From Limnohabitans lacus (GTDB lineage: Bacteria; Pseudomonadota; Gammaproteobacteria; Burkholderiales; Burkholderiaceae_C), in assembly GCF_030053395.1 (NCBI RefSeq), contig NZ_JASGBH010000002.1, forward strand, positions 158,625 to 222,624: a stretch of 64,000 nt of DNA. Reading direction: 5' to 3'. Positions 17,744 to 26,368 of the stretch are shown here, one piece after another. The translations under genes were made by a program, and so were the position numbers. The notes beneath the pieces were generated by a model. The model searched no databases, was not told where the DNA came from, and saw only the letters and a program-made list of their open reading frames with translations. Within the stretch, counting starts at the first letter, position 1, and each line of letters starts with the position of its first letter.

Positions 17744-18706
17744 TCAATTGGCCTGCGCCGTGGGCGCCAAGATCTCGTGGATGCTGATCATCGCGGGGCC
17801 CAAAAGCACCGTCAGCAGCGCCGGGAACACACAAAACACCAAGGGGATCAGCAGCTTCACGGGCAGCTTGGCCGCGGTTTCTTCGGCCTGCAGGCGGCGC
17901 TTGGTGCGCAGGGCTTGCGAATGCACCTGCAGTGACTCGTTGACACTGGTGCCCAGCAGATCGGCTTGGATCAGCATCACCACCAGCGCGTCCAGGTCTT
18001 CCAGCCCGATGCGCGAAGACAAATGCCGCAAGGCATCGGCCCGGCTCGCACCGGCGCGCAATTCCAGACCGGTCAACTCAAACTCAAAAGACAACTCCGG
18101 GCTGCTCAGTTTCATTTCGCGCCCCACCCGGTCGATGGCGGCGTCCAGCCCCAAACCAGCCTGCACGCACACGCGCATCAAATCGAGGGCATCTGGAAAT
18201 GAATTGAACAAGGCCTGCTGGTATTTCTGCACCCAGTGGGCCAGCACGGCATTGGGCAGGTAGTAACCGAGCACGGCGCACGACAGCAAGATGGCCATGT
18301 CCACCGACTGCGCGAAATTGACCTTGATCTGCCACAGCACCAACATGGCCACCCCGGGCAGGGCGAACGTCAGGGCCGTCTTGCTGGCCAGATAGACCAT
18401 GGGGGCCAAACGCGAATGCAGGCCTGCGTTGTAAAACCGCAGCCGCAAGCGAAAGGTCTGCGCCGGATCTTCCGGTTCGCTGCTCGAGGACAAAGGGCTG
18501 AGCCACTCGAGCATCTGCTGGGTTTGCTGCCACCACTTGCCCCACCAGGCCGAAGACGCTGGTGCCGACTTGCCGGCAACATCTGCTTTCATGCTGTCCA
18601 TGCGCTGGGTCATGGCGTTGGGCATCAGGACCGCCATGGCCCCATAACTGAGCCCGCACACCAAAGCGAAGACCAGCGCGTAAATCGAGAAGAGCATCCA
18701 GGACAT
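17744..18706 (-). CDS. tadC: Flp pilus assembly protein TadC
   Basis: This 320-residue inner-membrane protein carries a GspF/T2SSF domain with membrane segments near the N-terminus (about 8-28), in the middle (about 110-155) and at the C-terminus (about 285-310). TadC pairs with TadB as the platform on which TadA drives Flp pilus assembly. The characteristic ALDLMRVCVQAGLGLDAAIDRVG segment is near residue 170. It starts MSWMLFSIYALVF. It is the last gene of the minus-strand tad operon, 9 bases after tadB. Confidence 0.9.
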   Translation of the reverse strand: MSWMLFSIYALVFALVCGLSYGAMAVLMPNAMTQRMDSMKADVAGKSAPASSAWWGKWWQQTQQMLEWLSPLSSSSEPEDPAQTFRLRLRFYNAGLHSRLAPMVYLASKTALTFALPGVAMLVLWQIKVNFAQSVDMAILLSCAVLGYYLPNAVLAHWVQKYQQALFNSFPDALDLMRVCVQAGLGLDAAIDRVGREMKLSSPELSFEFELTGLELRAGASRADALRHLSSRIGLEDLDALVVMLIQADLLGTSVNESLQVHSQALRTKRRLQAEETAAKLPVKLLIPLVFCVFPALLTVLLGPAMISIHEILAPTAQAN

Positions 18707-18715
18707 GTTGTGCTT

Positions 18716-19693
18716 TCAAATGCGGACACTGACCAGGCGCTGCATCCAGACGATGCCCACCAAGGCCAAGACCAAGGAGCCGATCAAGAGTTTCAGGCCC
18801 AAGGGATCGGTCCAGAGTTTGGAGATGAATTCGGGGTTGACCCAGCTGAGCAAGGCCGCGATCGCAAAGGGCAAGGCCGACAAGATCCAAGCCGACAGCC
18901 GCCCTTCGGCCGACAAGACCTTCACCGTCGCGGTCAGCTTGTGCCGCTCGCGGATCAAAAAGGCCGTGCTGCGCAAGATGTCGGCCAAGTTGCCGCCCGT
19001 CTCGCTTTGCACCAGCGCCGCCACCACAAAGTAGCGCACGTTGTCGCTGGCGATCCGTTCGGCCAAATGCGGCAGCGCCACTTGCAGGGAGATGCCAAAG
19101 TTCACTTCGTCGAACACGGTTTGCAACTCACTGGCGATCGGCTGGCGCGACTCCTTGGCCGCGATCAGCAAGGCCCCGCTCAAGGCGTGACCCACCTGCA
19201 AGGCCCGGGCCATCATGTCCAGCGCATCGGGCAGTTGCCGGTCAATCTGCAGCAAGCGCCGCCGCTTGCGGTACAGCACATACCAACCCGCCACACCCCA
19301 AAGCAAGGGCATGGCGAACACCGCCAACGCCATCGGCGCACCGGCAAAAAAGACCACCGCAGTGCCCGCCAAAGTCAAGAACACCCCCATGCCAAAGGCC
19401 TGGGCCAAGCTGATGGGCAAGCCCGCCTGCACCAGCAAGCGGTCCAGTGATTTCATCACCGGCATCTTTTGCAGCCAGGCCTGCAGCGCAGCGTTCTCGC
19501 TCAGGTGGCGCTTTTGGGTCAGGCGCACCGCGTCTTCTGCCCCATCGTCTTGGGACACCACACGCCAACGCGCCAGCAAGCGTTTGCGCCCGGGGCCCAT
19601 GGTGTGCTCCCAGGTCATCCACAAGCCCACCACCAGCAAAGCCGTGGCCAGACCGGCGATGCACAACGTCATCCAATACCAAACACCGCTCAT
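18716..19693 (-). CDS. tadB: Flp pilus assembly protein TadB
   Basis: This 325-residue T2SSF-domain protein is the TadB platform subunit. It has an N-terminal membrane segment (about 5-27), central segments (about 95-145) and two C-terminal segments. Its T2SSF core includes QLPDALDMMARALQVGHALSGAL near residue 157 and the later LVQSETGGNLADILRSTAFLIRERH stretch. It starts with an ATG that overlaps the tadA stop codon (ATGA), so translation is coupled. It works with TadC and the ATPase TadA in pilus extension. Confidence 0.92.
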   Translation of the reverse strand: MSGVWYWMTLCIAGLATALLVVGLWMTWEHTMGPGRKRLLARWRVVSQDDGAEDAVRLTQKRHLSENAALQAWLQKMPVMKSLDRLLVQAGLPISLAQAFGMGVFLTLAGTAVVFFAGAPMALAVFAMPLLWGVAGWYVLYRKRRRLLQIDRQLPDALDMMARALQVGHALSGALLIAAKESRQPIASELQTVFDEVNFGISLQVALPHLAERIASDNVRYFVVAALVQSETGGNLADILRSTAFLIRERHKLTATVKVLSAEGRLSAWILSALPFAIAALLSWVNPEFISKLWTDPLGLKLLIGSLVLALVGIVWMQRLVSVRI

Positions 19694-21087
19694 GGCGGAC
19701 CTCCTTCCAACATGAACATGGCCGGGTTCAAATCAATGCCCCGTGTGTGCAAGCGCTGCACAAAGCGCGGCCGGATGCCCGTGGCCAAAAACTTGCCCTG
19801 CACCTCGGAGGCCTCCGACAAACCGGTTTGCTCGAATTTGAAAATCTCCTGCATGGTGATGACGTCGCCCTCCATGCCGGTGATCTCTTGGATGCTGGTG
19901 ATTTTTCGCTTGCCGTCCGACAGGCGCGAGACCTGGATCACCACCGTCAAGGCCGCTGCGATTTGCTGGCGCATGCTGCGCACATCGGACTGCATGCCGG
20001 CCATGCCCAGCATGTGCTCCAGTCGCGTCATGGCATGGCGCGGCGTGTTGGCGTGGATGGTGCTCATCGAGCCTTCGTGCCCGGTGTTCATGGCCTGCAG
20101 CATGTCCATCACCTCCACCCCGCGCACCTCGCCCAAAATGATGCGGTCCGGCCGCATGCGCAAGCTGTTGCGCAGCAAGGCGCGCTGCGACACTTCGCCC
20201 GTGCCCTCCATGTTCGGTGGCCGGGTTTCCATGCGCACCACATGGGGCTGCTGCAGTTGCAGTTCGGCGGCGTCCTCGATCGTCACGATCCGCTCGTTGG
20301 GCGGGATGCTGGCCGAAATCACATTCAGCAAGGTCGTCTTGCCGCTGCCCGTGCCGCCCGAAATCAAAACATTGAGCTTGGCTTTGATCACGCCATCGAT
20401 CAGGCTGACCATGTCGGGCGTCAAGGAGTCAAAGGCCAGCAAATCCTTCATGGTGTAGGGCACCACCGCAAAACGTCGGATCGACAGCAGCGGCCCATCG
20501 ATGGCCAAGGGCGGGATGACCGCATTGACCCGCGAGCCATCGGCCAGGCGCGCATCGACCATCGGGCTCATCTCGTCGATGCGCCGCCCGATGCGCGAGA
20601 CGATGCGGTCGATCACGCGCAGCAAGTGGGCATCGTTTTCAAAACGGATGGCCGTCAACTCGATCTTGCCGTGACGCTCCACAAAGACCTTGTAGGGCCC
20701 GTTGACCAAAATGTCCGACACCGTCGTGTCGCTCAGCAAGGCCTCGATGGGCCCCAAGCCCAACATCTCGTCCTGTATGCCTTGGCCGATTTGCTTGCGC
20801 TCGGTTTCGTTCAAAGCAAAGTGGTTTTGAACGATGAGGTTTTCGGTCAGGCTTTGCAGTTCGATGCGCAAGCGCTCGGGCGAGAGCTTTTCCAGTCGGC
20901 GCAAATCCATCTCTTCGAGGATCTGCCGATGGATGTGCGACTTGATCTGGTCAAAGCGCAAATGGCTCAGCTTGCTGCTGCCCAAATGGGGCGAGCCCAC
21001 ATCGGCCATGCGCGTTTCAAAGTGGTGGCGAATGCCCGGCGATGGCTCAGGCGCCTCGGTGTGGTGGAGCGCAGACGCATCAAGCAT
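19690..21087 (-). CDS. tadA: Flp pilus ATPase TadA (CpaF)
   Basis: This 465-residue secretion ATPase of the CpaF family powers Flp pilus assembly. It has an N-terminal helical domain, then the DEMLGLGPIEALLSDTTVSDILVNGP segment near residue 100, Walker A GGTGSGKTT near 240, the Asp box and the Walker B-like IILGEVRG near 310, and a His box with MSTIHANTP near 337. The start at 21087 (MLDASALHH) overlaps the cpaE end by 8 bases; a reading to 21171 lies inside cpaE. It is coupled to tadB downstream. Confidence 0.95.
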   Translation of the reverse strand: MLDASALHHTEAPEPSPGIRHHFETRMADVGSPHLGSSKLSHLRFDQIKSHIHRQILEEMDLRRLEKLSPERLRIELQSLTENLIVQNHFALNETERKQIGQGIQDEMLGLGPIEALLSDTTVSDILVNGPYKVFVERHGKIELTAIRFENDAHLLRVIDRIVSRIGRRIDEMSPMVDARLADGSRVNAVIPPLAIDGPLLSIRRFAVVPYTMKDLLAFDSLTPDMVSLIDGVIKAKLNVLISGGTGSGKTTLLNVISASIPPNERIVTIEDAAELQLQQPHVVRMETRPPNMEGTGEVSQRALLRNSLRMRPDRIILGEVRGVEVMDMLQAMNTGHEGSMSTIHANTPRHAMTRLEHMLGMAGMQSDVRSMRQQIAAALTVVIQVSRLSDGKRKITSIQEITGMEGDVITMQEIFKFEQTGLSEASEVQGKFLATGIRPRFVQRLHTRGIDLNPAMFMLEGGPP

Positions 21088-22261
21088 GGGCACCCACCCA
21101 ACGCGAGAGCCAAGTCTTGCTCTTGGGCGGTGCGGTTTCCAAGAAGTTGGCCCCCACCAAACGCAAAGCATCGACCACTGGATTTTTCGGATGGGTCTTG
21201 ACCAAGGGTTGCCCCAGGCTGATCGACTCGGTCACCGCCTCGGCCTGCGGGGGCAAGGTTTGTGTCACCGGCAAACCGACCGCTTCTTCGATGCTCTTGA
21301 GGTCCACAAAGCCACGGCTGTCGTAGCGGTTGACCAGCAAGCGCAATTTGCCATCGGTGTAGGCCAGCGTGCGAAACAGCTTGACCAAGCGCTTGGCATC
21401 GCGCACCGAGGGCATGGTGTTGTCCATCACCAAATACACCACATCGGCCATGTCCAGCGACTGGATGGCCAGGCCATCCATGGCGCGGTGGACGTCCAGC
21501 AAGACCACCTCGTGCCGCTGACGCGCCAAGAGCAACACCTTTTCCAGCTGCTTGGCCGTGACCGACAAAGCGGTCTCGATGTCGTGGGGCGCGGCCAAGA
21601 GCACCAAGCCAGGCGCCACCTGATGCATGCAGCTGAGCAACAGCTGCCCATCGAGCCGATCGATTTGCTGCGTCAAATCGCTGATGTTGTTTTTGACAGC
21701 AGCGCCCCCTAAGTAAAAAGAGGCATCGCCGTATTGCAAATCCAAATCCAAAAAGGCACAGCTTTTGCCAAACTCCGTGGCCATCAAGTAGGCCAAATTG
21801 GTGGCCACAAAACTGGCGCCACTGCCGCCCTTGCACGACACAAAGGCCGCCACCTTGCCCTTGGGGCCTGCGCTCACGGCCTGCGCCTGGGTCTTGATCT
21901 GGTGCGATGCGCAGCGCTTGAAGGCTTCGTCCAGCGCACCCTCGGGCAGTGGCAGGTTCAGCACCTCGCGCACCCCAGCGCGCATGGCGTTGAAGAGCAA
22001 AGCCTTGTCGGTGTTGTCGGTCATCAAAATCACATACAGCTGCGGCTTGGCAAAGGTCAGCGCCTCGATCGCTTGCAGGTCCGCCGCCTCATGGAACTGC
22101 GAGCTCTCCACGATCAGCACATCGCCCGTCAATGCCGCCAAGTCCAGCGCATGCGCCGGTTGGCGCAGGCTCTGGGTCTGCACCGTGAGGCCAGCAGCCG
22201 ACAAACTGCCCGCCACGGCCTTGGCCAGTGTGGCGTTGGACAAAATCAAATCGGCATTCAT
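21080..22261 (-). CDS. cpaE: Flp pilus localisation protein CpaE/TadZ
   Basis: This 393-residue protein has a receiver-like N-terminal domain (to about 125) and a MinD/ParA-like ATPase domain. Its Walker A reads CKGGSGASFVAT near residue 140, with the expected first lysine but Ala at the usual second lysine position, a known feature of many TadZ/CpaE proteins. FLDLDLQYGDAS and the later MDNTMPSVRDAKRL match the ATPase core. TadZ proteins place pilus machinery at the cell pole. The ATG at 22261 is preferred to the TTG at 22273. It follows the small lipoprotein gene closely. Confidence 0.9.
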   Translation of the reverse strand: MNADLILSNATLAKAVAGSLSAAGLTVQTQSLRQPAHALDLAALTGDVLIVESSQFHEAADLQAIEALTFAKPQLYVILMTDNTDKALLFNAMRAGVREVLNLPLPEGALDEAFKRCASHQIKTQAQAVSAGPKGKVAAFVSCKGGSGASFVATNLAYLMATEFGKSCAFLDLDLQYGDASFYLGGAAVKNNISDLTQQIDRLDGQLLLSCMHQVAPGLVLLAAPHDIETALSVTAKQLEKVLLLARQRHEVVLLDVHRAMDGLAIQSLDMADVVYLVMDNTMPSVRDAKRLVKLFRTLAYTDGKLRLLVNRYDSRGFVDLKSIEEAVGLPVTQTLPPQAEAVTESISLGQPLVKTHPKNPVVDALRLVGANFLETAPPKSKTWLSRWVGAHA

Positions 22262-22269
22262 GACATTCC

Positions 22270-22599
22270 TCAACGCACACCCATGGCACCGGCGCCAGCC
22301 GCTGTGCCGGTGCCCACACCGATATTCAGCACGTTGACGGGCAGGGGCAAGACTTCAAACGATTTTTGGTAACGGTCCACCGCCGATTTGGCGATGACGC
22401 CGTCGGTGCCCACCTCGGCCACCGGTGGTTTGGGCGCTGCGGGGTCCAGCACCTGGATTTGTTGGGCCTGACGCACCGCCTCGCCAAACGAGGCCTGCGG
22501 CGTCCAGATCGATGAAGCGCAGGCGCTGAGCGCCAGCACAGCGCACAGCGCAGCGCCTTTGCCAAGCAGGCCCATGAGGCGGGGTGTCCATGTGCGCAT
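22270..22599 (-). CDS. Small outer-membrane lipoprotein of the tad locus
   Basis: This 109-residue protein has a lipoprotein signal with lipobox LSAC near residue 26 and a short mature part. It occupies the place where CpaD or RcpB is often found between secretin and CpaE, but it is much smaller than CpaD. The ATG at 22599 has AGGAG at a good distance; another ATG at 22629 overlaps the cpaC stop as ATGA and would add 10 residues. It may help the secretin insert or stay stable in the outer membrane, by analogy with pilotins; this is inference. Confidence 0.72.
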   Translation of the reverse strand: MRTWTPRLMGLLGKGAALCAVLALSACASSIWTPQASFGEAVRQAQQIQVLDPAAPKPPVAEVGTDGVIAKSAVDRYQKSFEVLPLPVNVLNIGVGTGTAAGAGAMGVR

Positions 22600-22625
22600 G
22601 GGGTTCTCCTGTGGTGAAGGGTGTG

Positions 22626-24008
22626 TCATGGTTTGTCCTTGCCTTCGAGTTGCCCGTCCATGAACAACTCGGTGCGTGTGGGCTGCTTGAAGTTGTCGGT
22701 GGGCAAGGCGGGCCTGGCCAGGGTGGGCTTGACCAAACGCGGCGTCACCACAAACAACAGTTCGGACTGCTCTTTTTGGAAAGCCGTGCTGCGAAACAAA
22801 GCACCCAACACCGGCAACTCGCCCAAGAGCGGCAAGGCCTTGATGGACTCTGTCACATTGCTTTTGATCAGCCCGCCGATGGCAAAGCTCTCGCCGTCGC
22901 GCAGCTGCACCGTGGTCGAGGCGCGGCGCGTGGTGATCGATGGCAACAAGCTGGTTTGCCCGCCCAAGCTTTGCACCGTGGTGCCGTACTGCGACAACTC
23001 CGACACCTCGGGCGTCACGCGCAAATTGATCAGGCCGTCTTCCAGCACCGTGGGCAAAAACTTCAGGCCCACGCCAAACTCTTTTTCTTCGAGGGTGATG
23101 GACGTGCCGCCCAAACCGTTGGACTGCGGCACCGGAATGTAGATGCGGCCACCGGCCAAGAACGAACCTTCTTGTCCGTTGACGGCGGTGATGGTTGGTT
23201 CGGCCAGCACTTTGACCAGGCCTTTTTTCATCTCGGCCGTCAAAGCGATGTTGTTGCCCGTGCGGGTGCTGGTGATCGAGGTCGAGCCATTGGTCAACAA
23301 CTGCGAGAGCAAATTCACCGACGCGCCACCGATGTTGCGCGTCAGGTTCAGGTCCACGCCCAACTCGTCGAGCAGGGTTTTGGAGACCTCGGCCACCTTG
23401 ACCTCCAGCATCACCTGCTGGCCGCCTTCGACGCGCAGCATGTTGACGGCTTTCTTGCCGCCCGAAAACGCCTCGGCCAAGCCCATGATGCGTTGCGCCT
23501 TCATGGCATCGGCCACGCGGCCGCGCACCACCAAGGTGTCAGACACCGAGTCCACTTGCACGCCATCGGCCGTGGGCACCCACTCGCGCAGCCGGCTTTG
23601 CAAGGCATCGGTGTCCACATGCACCGTCACATCGCGCAAGCTGGTGGCACCGCCCACCGACCAGACAAACAAATTGGTCGAGCCCGTTTTCTTGCCCAGC
23701 AGGTACACCTCTTTGGGGTTGAGCAGCATCACATCGGCCACATCTGGGTTGGCGATCGAGATGCGCACCGCCTTGTCGGGCAAGCTCATCACCAGCGACT
23801 TGCCAGCGGTCAAGCGCACGGGCACTTCGACCCGCACCGGCCCTTGTGTGGGGGGCAAGGCGGAGGCCACTTGGGTGGCTTTGGCCTTGGTGCTGTCGGC
23901 CGGTTCAGCGGCCTGCGCCCATGGGGCCCAACAGGTGATGGCGCATGCCAAGGCCACAGGCCATGACTGCAAAAAGCGGCGGTTGTTTTTTTGTTCGGGG
24001 GTCTTCAT
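22626..24008 (-). CDS. cpaC: Flp pilus secretin CpaC/RcpA
   Basis: This 460-residue protein is the outer-membrane secretin of the tad system. A signal segment (WPVALACAITCWAPWAQA) precedes an N-terminal BON-like/pilus domain containing KSLVMSLPDKAVRISIANPDVADV near residue 68. It then has the secretin core with EVKVAEVSKTLLDELGVDL near 202, VLAEPTITAVNGQEGSFLAGG near 264 and the closing VPLLGELPVLGALFRS-like segment near 400 (LPLLGELPVLGALF). It forms the pore through which the pilus leaves. It lies 3 bases after cpaB. Confidence 0.95.
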   Translation of the reverse strand: MKTPEQKNNRRFLQSWPVALACAITCWAPWAQAAEPADSTKAKATQVASALPPTQGPVRVEVPVRLTAGKSLVMSLPDKAVRISIANPDVADVMLLNPKEVYLLGKKTGSTNLFVWSVGGATSLRDVTVHVDTDALQSRLREWVPTADGVQVDSVSDTLVVRGRVADAMKAQRIMGLAEAFSGGKKAVNMLRVEGGQQVMLEVKVAEVSKTLLDELGVDLNLTRNIGGASVNLLSQLLTNGSTSITSTRTGNNIALTAEMKKGLVKVLAEPTITAVNGQEGSFLAGGRIYIPVPQSNGLGGTSITLEEKEFGVGLKFLPTVLEDGLINLRVTPEVSELSQYGTTVQSLGGQTSLLPSITTRRASTTVQLRDGESFAIGGLIKSNVTESIKALPLLGELPVLGALFRSTAFQKEQSELLFVVTPRLVKPTLARPALPTDNFKQPTRTELFMDGQLEGKDKP

Positions 24009-24011
24009 GCC

Positions 24012-24878
24012 TTACTCCGTTGTTTTGTTCAGGCCGCGAATGACTTCGGTGGTCTCGGGCGCTGGTGCGGTGTTTTGAGGAGGGACCATGGCGGCACGCA
24101 CATTGGTTTTGGGTGGCTTGGCCGCTGGAGGCTTGACGCCAGCGAAGACACTGCCCAATGCACTGGACACATTGCCCAGCGTGCTTTCTGCGGTCTCGAG
24201 CAAATCGTTCTTGCGCGCACCACCGGTCGAGACACTTTTCATGTCCACCTGGCTGCGCAAGACCAGCGACAAAGAACCGATGCTTCGCGCCAGATCAATC
24301 TTCTCGGCCTGGGCGGGTGTGACTTCCAGCGTCACGGCATTGACCACTTTGGGCTTGGTCTCCAGGTTGGAGACATCCTGCGCCACCGCCAAGACTTTGA
24401 TCCGCTCGATCACGATCTTGGAGACCTGACTGTTCTTTTCGTCCACGGCATTGACCATCACATCGACAAAGGTGCCCGGCAAGGCAAAACCTGCCACACC
24501 CACGATCTCGTTGACCTTGACCGTGACAGCCCTGCGTCCGTCTTGCAGCACCGCTGACAATCCGCCGGTTTCGCCTTTGGTTGCCAACTTGGATGTCAGA
24601 ATCGGTTCACCCTTGAACACCGGCATGGTCACCACACGGTCCACCGCTTGGTCGACCGAGGTCATGGGGTTTTTGATCAGGCTGGTGCTGGGCCAATCGA
24701 CCAGCTCCACCATGTTGGCCTGCAAGCGGGTTCCGATTTGCAAGTCTTCGGTGCTCACCACCACATGGCTGGTCAGCACAGAGGATTTGCTGTTGAGCCA
24801 GAGGGCGGCCATGACCACGGCTGCAATGCCCAGGCCCACGGCCAGCAGCAGCATCACCACGACGCGTATGTTTCTCAT
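24012..24878 (-). CDS. cpaB: Flp pilus assembly protein CpaB/RcpC
   Basis: This 288-residue protein has one N-terminal membrane segment (about 5-27) and an SAF-like domain (VVSTEDLQIGTRLQANMVELVDWP, about 41-64). An RcpC-like domain follows, including GRRAVTVKVNEIVGVAGFALPGTFVDVM near 115. CpaB is a periplasmic partner of the secretin. The C-terminal 60 residues are low-complexity and rich in Ala and Pro. The ATG at 24878 is the evident start; upstream reading to 25133 is a shadow of cpaA. It lies 20 bases after cpaA. Confidence 0.92.
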   Translation of the reverse strand: MRNIRVVVMLLLAVGLGIAAVVMAALWLNSKSSVLTSHVVVSTEDLQIGTRLQANMVELVDWPSTSLIKNPMTSVDQAVDRVVTMPVFKGEPILTSKLATKGETGGLSAVLQDGRRAVTVKVNEIVGVAGFALPGTFVDVMVNAVDEKNSQVSKIVIERIKVLAVAQDVSNLETKPKVVNAVTLEVTPAQAEKIDLARSIGSLSLVLRSQVDMKSVSTGGARKNDLLETAESTLGNVSSALGSVFAGVKPPAAKPPKTNVRAAMVPPQNTAPAPETTEVIRGLNKTTE

Positions 24879-24898
24879 TTTTTTCTTTCTTGAGGGCG

Positions 24899-25435
24899 TT
24901 ACCAAGTTGGCCCATGCAGGTAAGCGAAGGTCCCCGCACCGATGGCCAAGGCATAAGGCATGGAGCCATGCACGGTGGACTTGTCCAGGCGCAGGGGCAC
25001 ATCGCCCCAGGCCAGTGAAAACATGCCGTTGCACAAGGTCTGCCAAGTGCTGCGCAAGACTTCCTGGAGGCGCGCCTTCCACAAGGCCCAAATGAGTGAC
25101 TGCACCCCACCGGCAATCAGCACGGTGATGCACAGACCCATCACATCGGCGCGCCCCAGGAACAAGCCCACGGTGGCCATGAGCTTGACGTCACCGGCGC
25201 CCATGGCCCCGATGGCGTAAAACACCACAAACACCAACAGCGCGACCACTCCCCCCACCAAGGCAGACGCCAGGCCCACACCGCCTGCGGTCGTTGACCA
25301 CAGCAATGCAAAAGCGCTGGCCACGACCAGCAAAGCATTGGGGATCTTGCGTTGCGTCATGTCTTTCCACATGGCGATCAGCAAAACCAAGCCCAATACC
25401 CATAGGCCTTGTGTCTGTGTGTTGAAGGTGGGCAT
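24899..25435 (-). CDS. cpaA: Prepilin peptidase CpaA/TadV
   Basis: This 178-residue membrane aspartyl protease of the type IV prepilin peptidase family (A24) cleaves Flp and pseudopilin leaders. The two catalytic Asp sites are visible: WKDMTQRKIPN near residue 25 and GAGDVKLM near 83 (GxGD motif). There are about six hydrophobic segments. The short form without the methylase domain is normal for tad loci. The ATG at 25435 (MPTFNTQTQ) has a GGAG-like ribosome binding site (complement of gcgctcctgg) and is preferred to 25456. It lies between flp and cpaB. Confidence 0.92.
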   Translation of the reverse strand: MPTFNTQTQGLWVLGLVLLIAMWKDMTQRKIPNALLVVASAFALLWSTTAGGVGLASALVGGVVALLVFVVFYAIGAMGAGDVKLMATVGLFLGRADVMGLCITVLIAGGVQSLIWALWKARLQEVLRSTWQTLCNGMFSLAWGDVPLRLDKSTVHGSMPYALAIGAGTFAYLHGPTW

Positions 25436-25463
25436 GTTGCGCTCCTGGTGTTTCACACACGCA

Positions 25464-25652
25464 TCAAGGTGTGGCCGCAGCGGTCAGCTTGGTGGCGATC
25501 GAAGCGAAGATGGTTTTCAGATCGGTACCGATGGTGGTCACCGATGCGGCGATGACCACAGAGATCAAGCCAGCGATCAGGCCGTACTCGATGGCGGTCG
25601 CGCCAGACTCATCGTTCAAAAATTGCGTTACAGCGGTTGTCAGATTTTTCAT
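25464..25652 (-). CDS. flp: Flp family type IVb pilin
   Basis: This 62-residue pilin is the structural subunit of the Flp pilus. The leader MKNLTTAVTQFLNDESG is followed by the processing site G/ATAIEYGLIAGLIS, with the conserved Glu and Tyr of type IVb pilins. One hydrophobic helix then follows (about 22-42) and the mature part is short. The ATG at 25652 follows GGAGTTCC. It is the first gene of the minus-strand operon and likely the most expressed; 281 bases separate it from the divergent tadE and should contain both promoters. Confidence 0.95.
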   Translation of the reverse strand: MKNLTTAVTQFLNDESGATAIEYGLIAGLISVVIAASVTTIGTDLKTIFASIATKLTAAATP

Positions 25653-25933
25653 GATGGAACTCCAAATCAAAAGTGATGAAACGTGAGGGTTCACGCCGGT
25701 CCTGAACAAATTTCCAAGCACCGTGGAGCTACTTTAAAAATTGAAATGGTTGGGGTCTGTTCTCCATCGCACAAAAACCATGCATCTGTGCGACAGGCTT
25801 TGAAGCTCTTGTTGGCGGCTTGATTTTTGTGATGCTGAGTGTGAGCGTGCGCACCGAATGACGGGCGCAAGTGGCCTAAGGTGCGTGATCCATGCATGGC
25901 CACAGGGGCCTTGCACGCACTCGGAGAAGACAC
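25653..25933. promoter_or_regulatory. Divergent control region of the tad locus
   Basis: This AT-richer 281-base gap lies between flp and tadE. I see A/T tracts near 25735-25745 and no convincing protein, terminator or strong palindrome. Promoters for both halves of the locus must lie here. Confidence 0.5.
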
Positions 25934-26368
25934 ATGCACCCACTTCACATGGCCATCCGGCGGCAAGCACAGCAGGGCGCTGCCGCCGTGGAGTTCGCAC
26001 TCATCCTGCCCATCTTGTTGCTGGTGTTTTTCGGCATGATCGAGTTGAGCTTGGCGCTGTACGACAAAGCCATCCTCACCAACGCCAGCCGCGAAGGCGC
26101 AAGGGCAGGCATTGTGCTGAGCTCGCCCAAACTCACCGATGCGCAAATCCGCACCGTGGTGCTCAACTACACCAACGGTGCTTTAATTTCGCTGGGCAGC
26201 ACCACCGCGCCCACGGTGACCATTGAACAATCCACACCGGCGAGCTTTCCCAACCCGTTGCGCGTGACGGTGAGCTACACCTACAAGGGCTTGGGTGTGG
26301 GCACCATGCTGGGCGCATTGGGCGCGCCCATTGTCTTGACCAGCAGCACATCGATGGTGAACGAATGA
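25934..26368 (+). CDS. tadE: Pseudopilin-like protein TadE
   Basis: This 144-residue protein has the TadE signature QQGAAAVEFALILPILLLVFFGMIE near residues 13-37, a prepilin-like site (G/AAAVEFAL) and one membrane helix. TadE-type proteins are minor pseudopilins needed for Flp pilus assembly and are processed by CpaA-like peptidases. The ATG at 25934 has GGAGAAG just upstream and is preferred to an upstream in-frame codon at 25892. It overlaps tadG by 4 bases (ATGA), so the pair is translationally coupled. No separate tadF is seen. Confidence 0.88.
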   Translation: MHPLHMAIRRQAQQGAAAVEFALILPILLLVFFGMIELSLALYDKAILTNASREGARAGIVLSSPKLTDAQIRTVVLNYTNGALISLGSTTAPTVTIEQSTPASFPNPLRVTVSYTYKGLGVGTMLGALGAPIVLTSSTSMVNE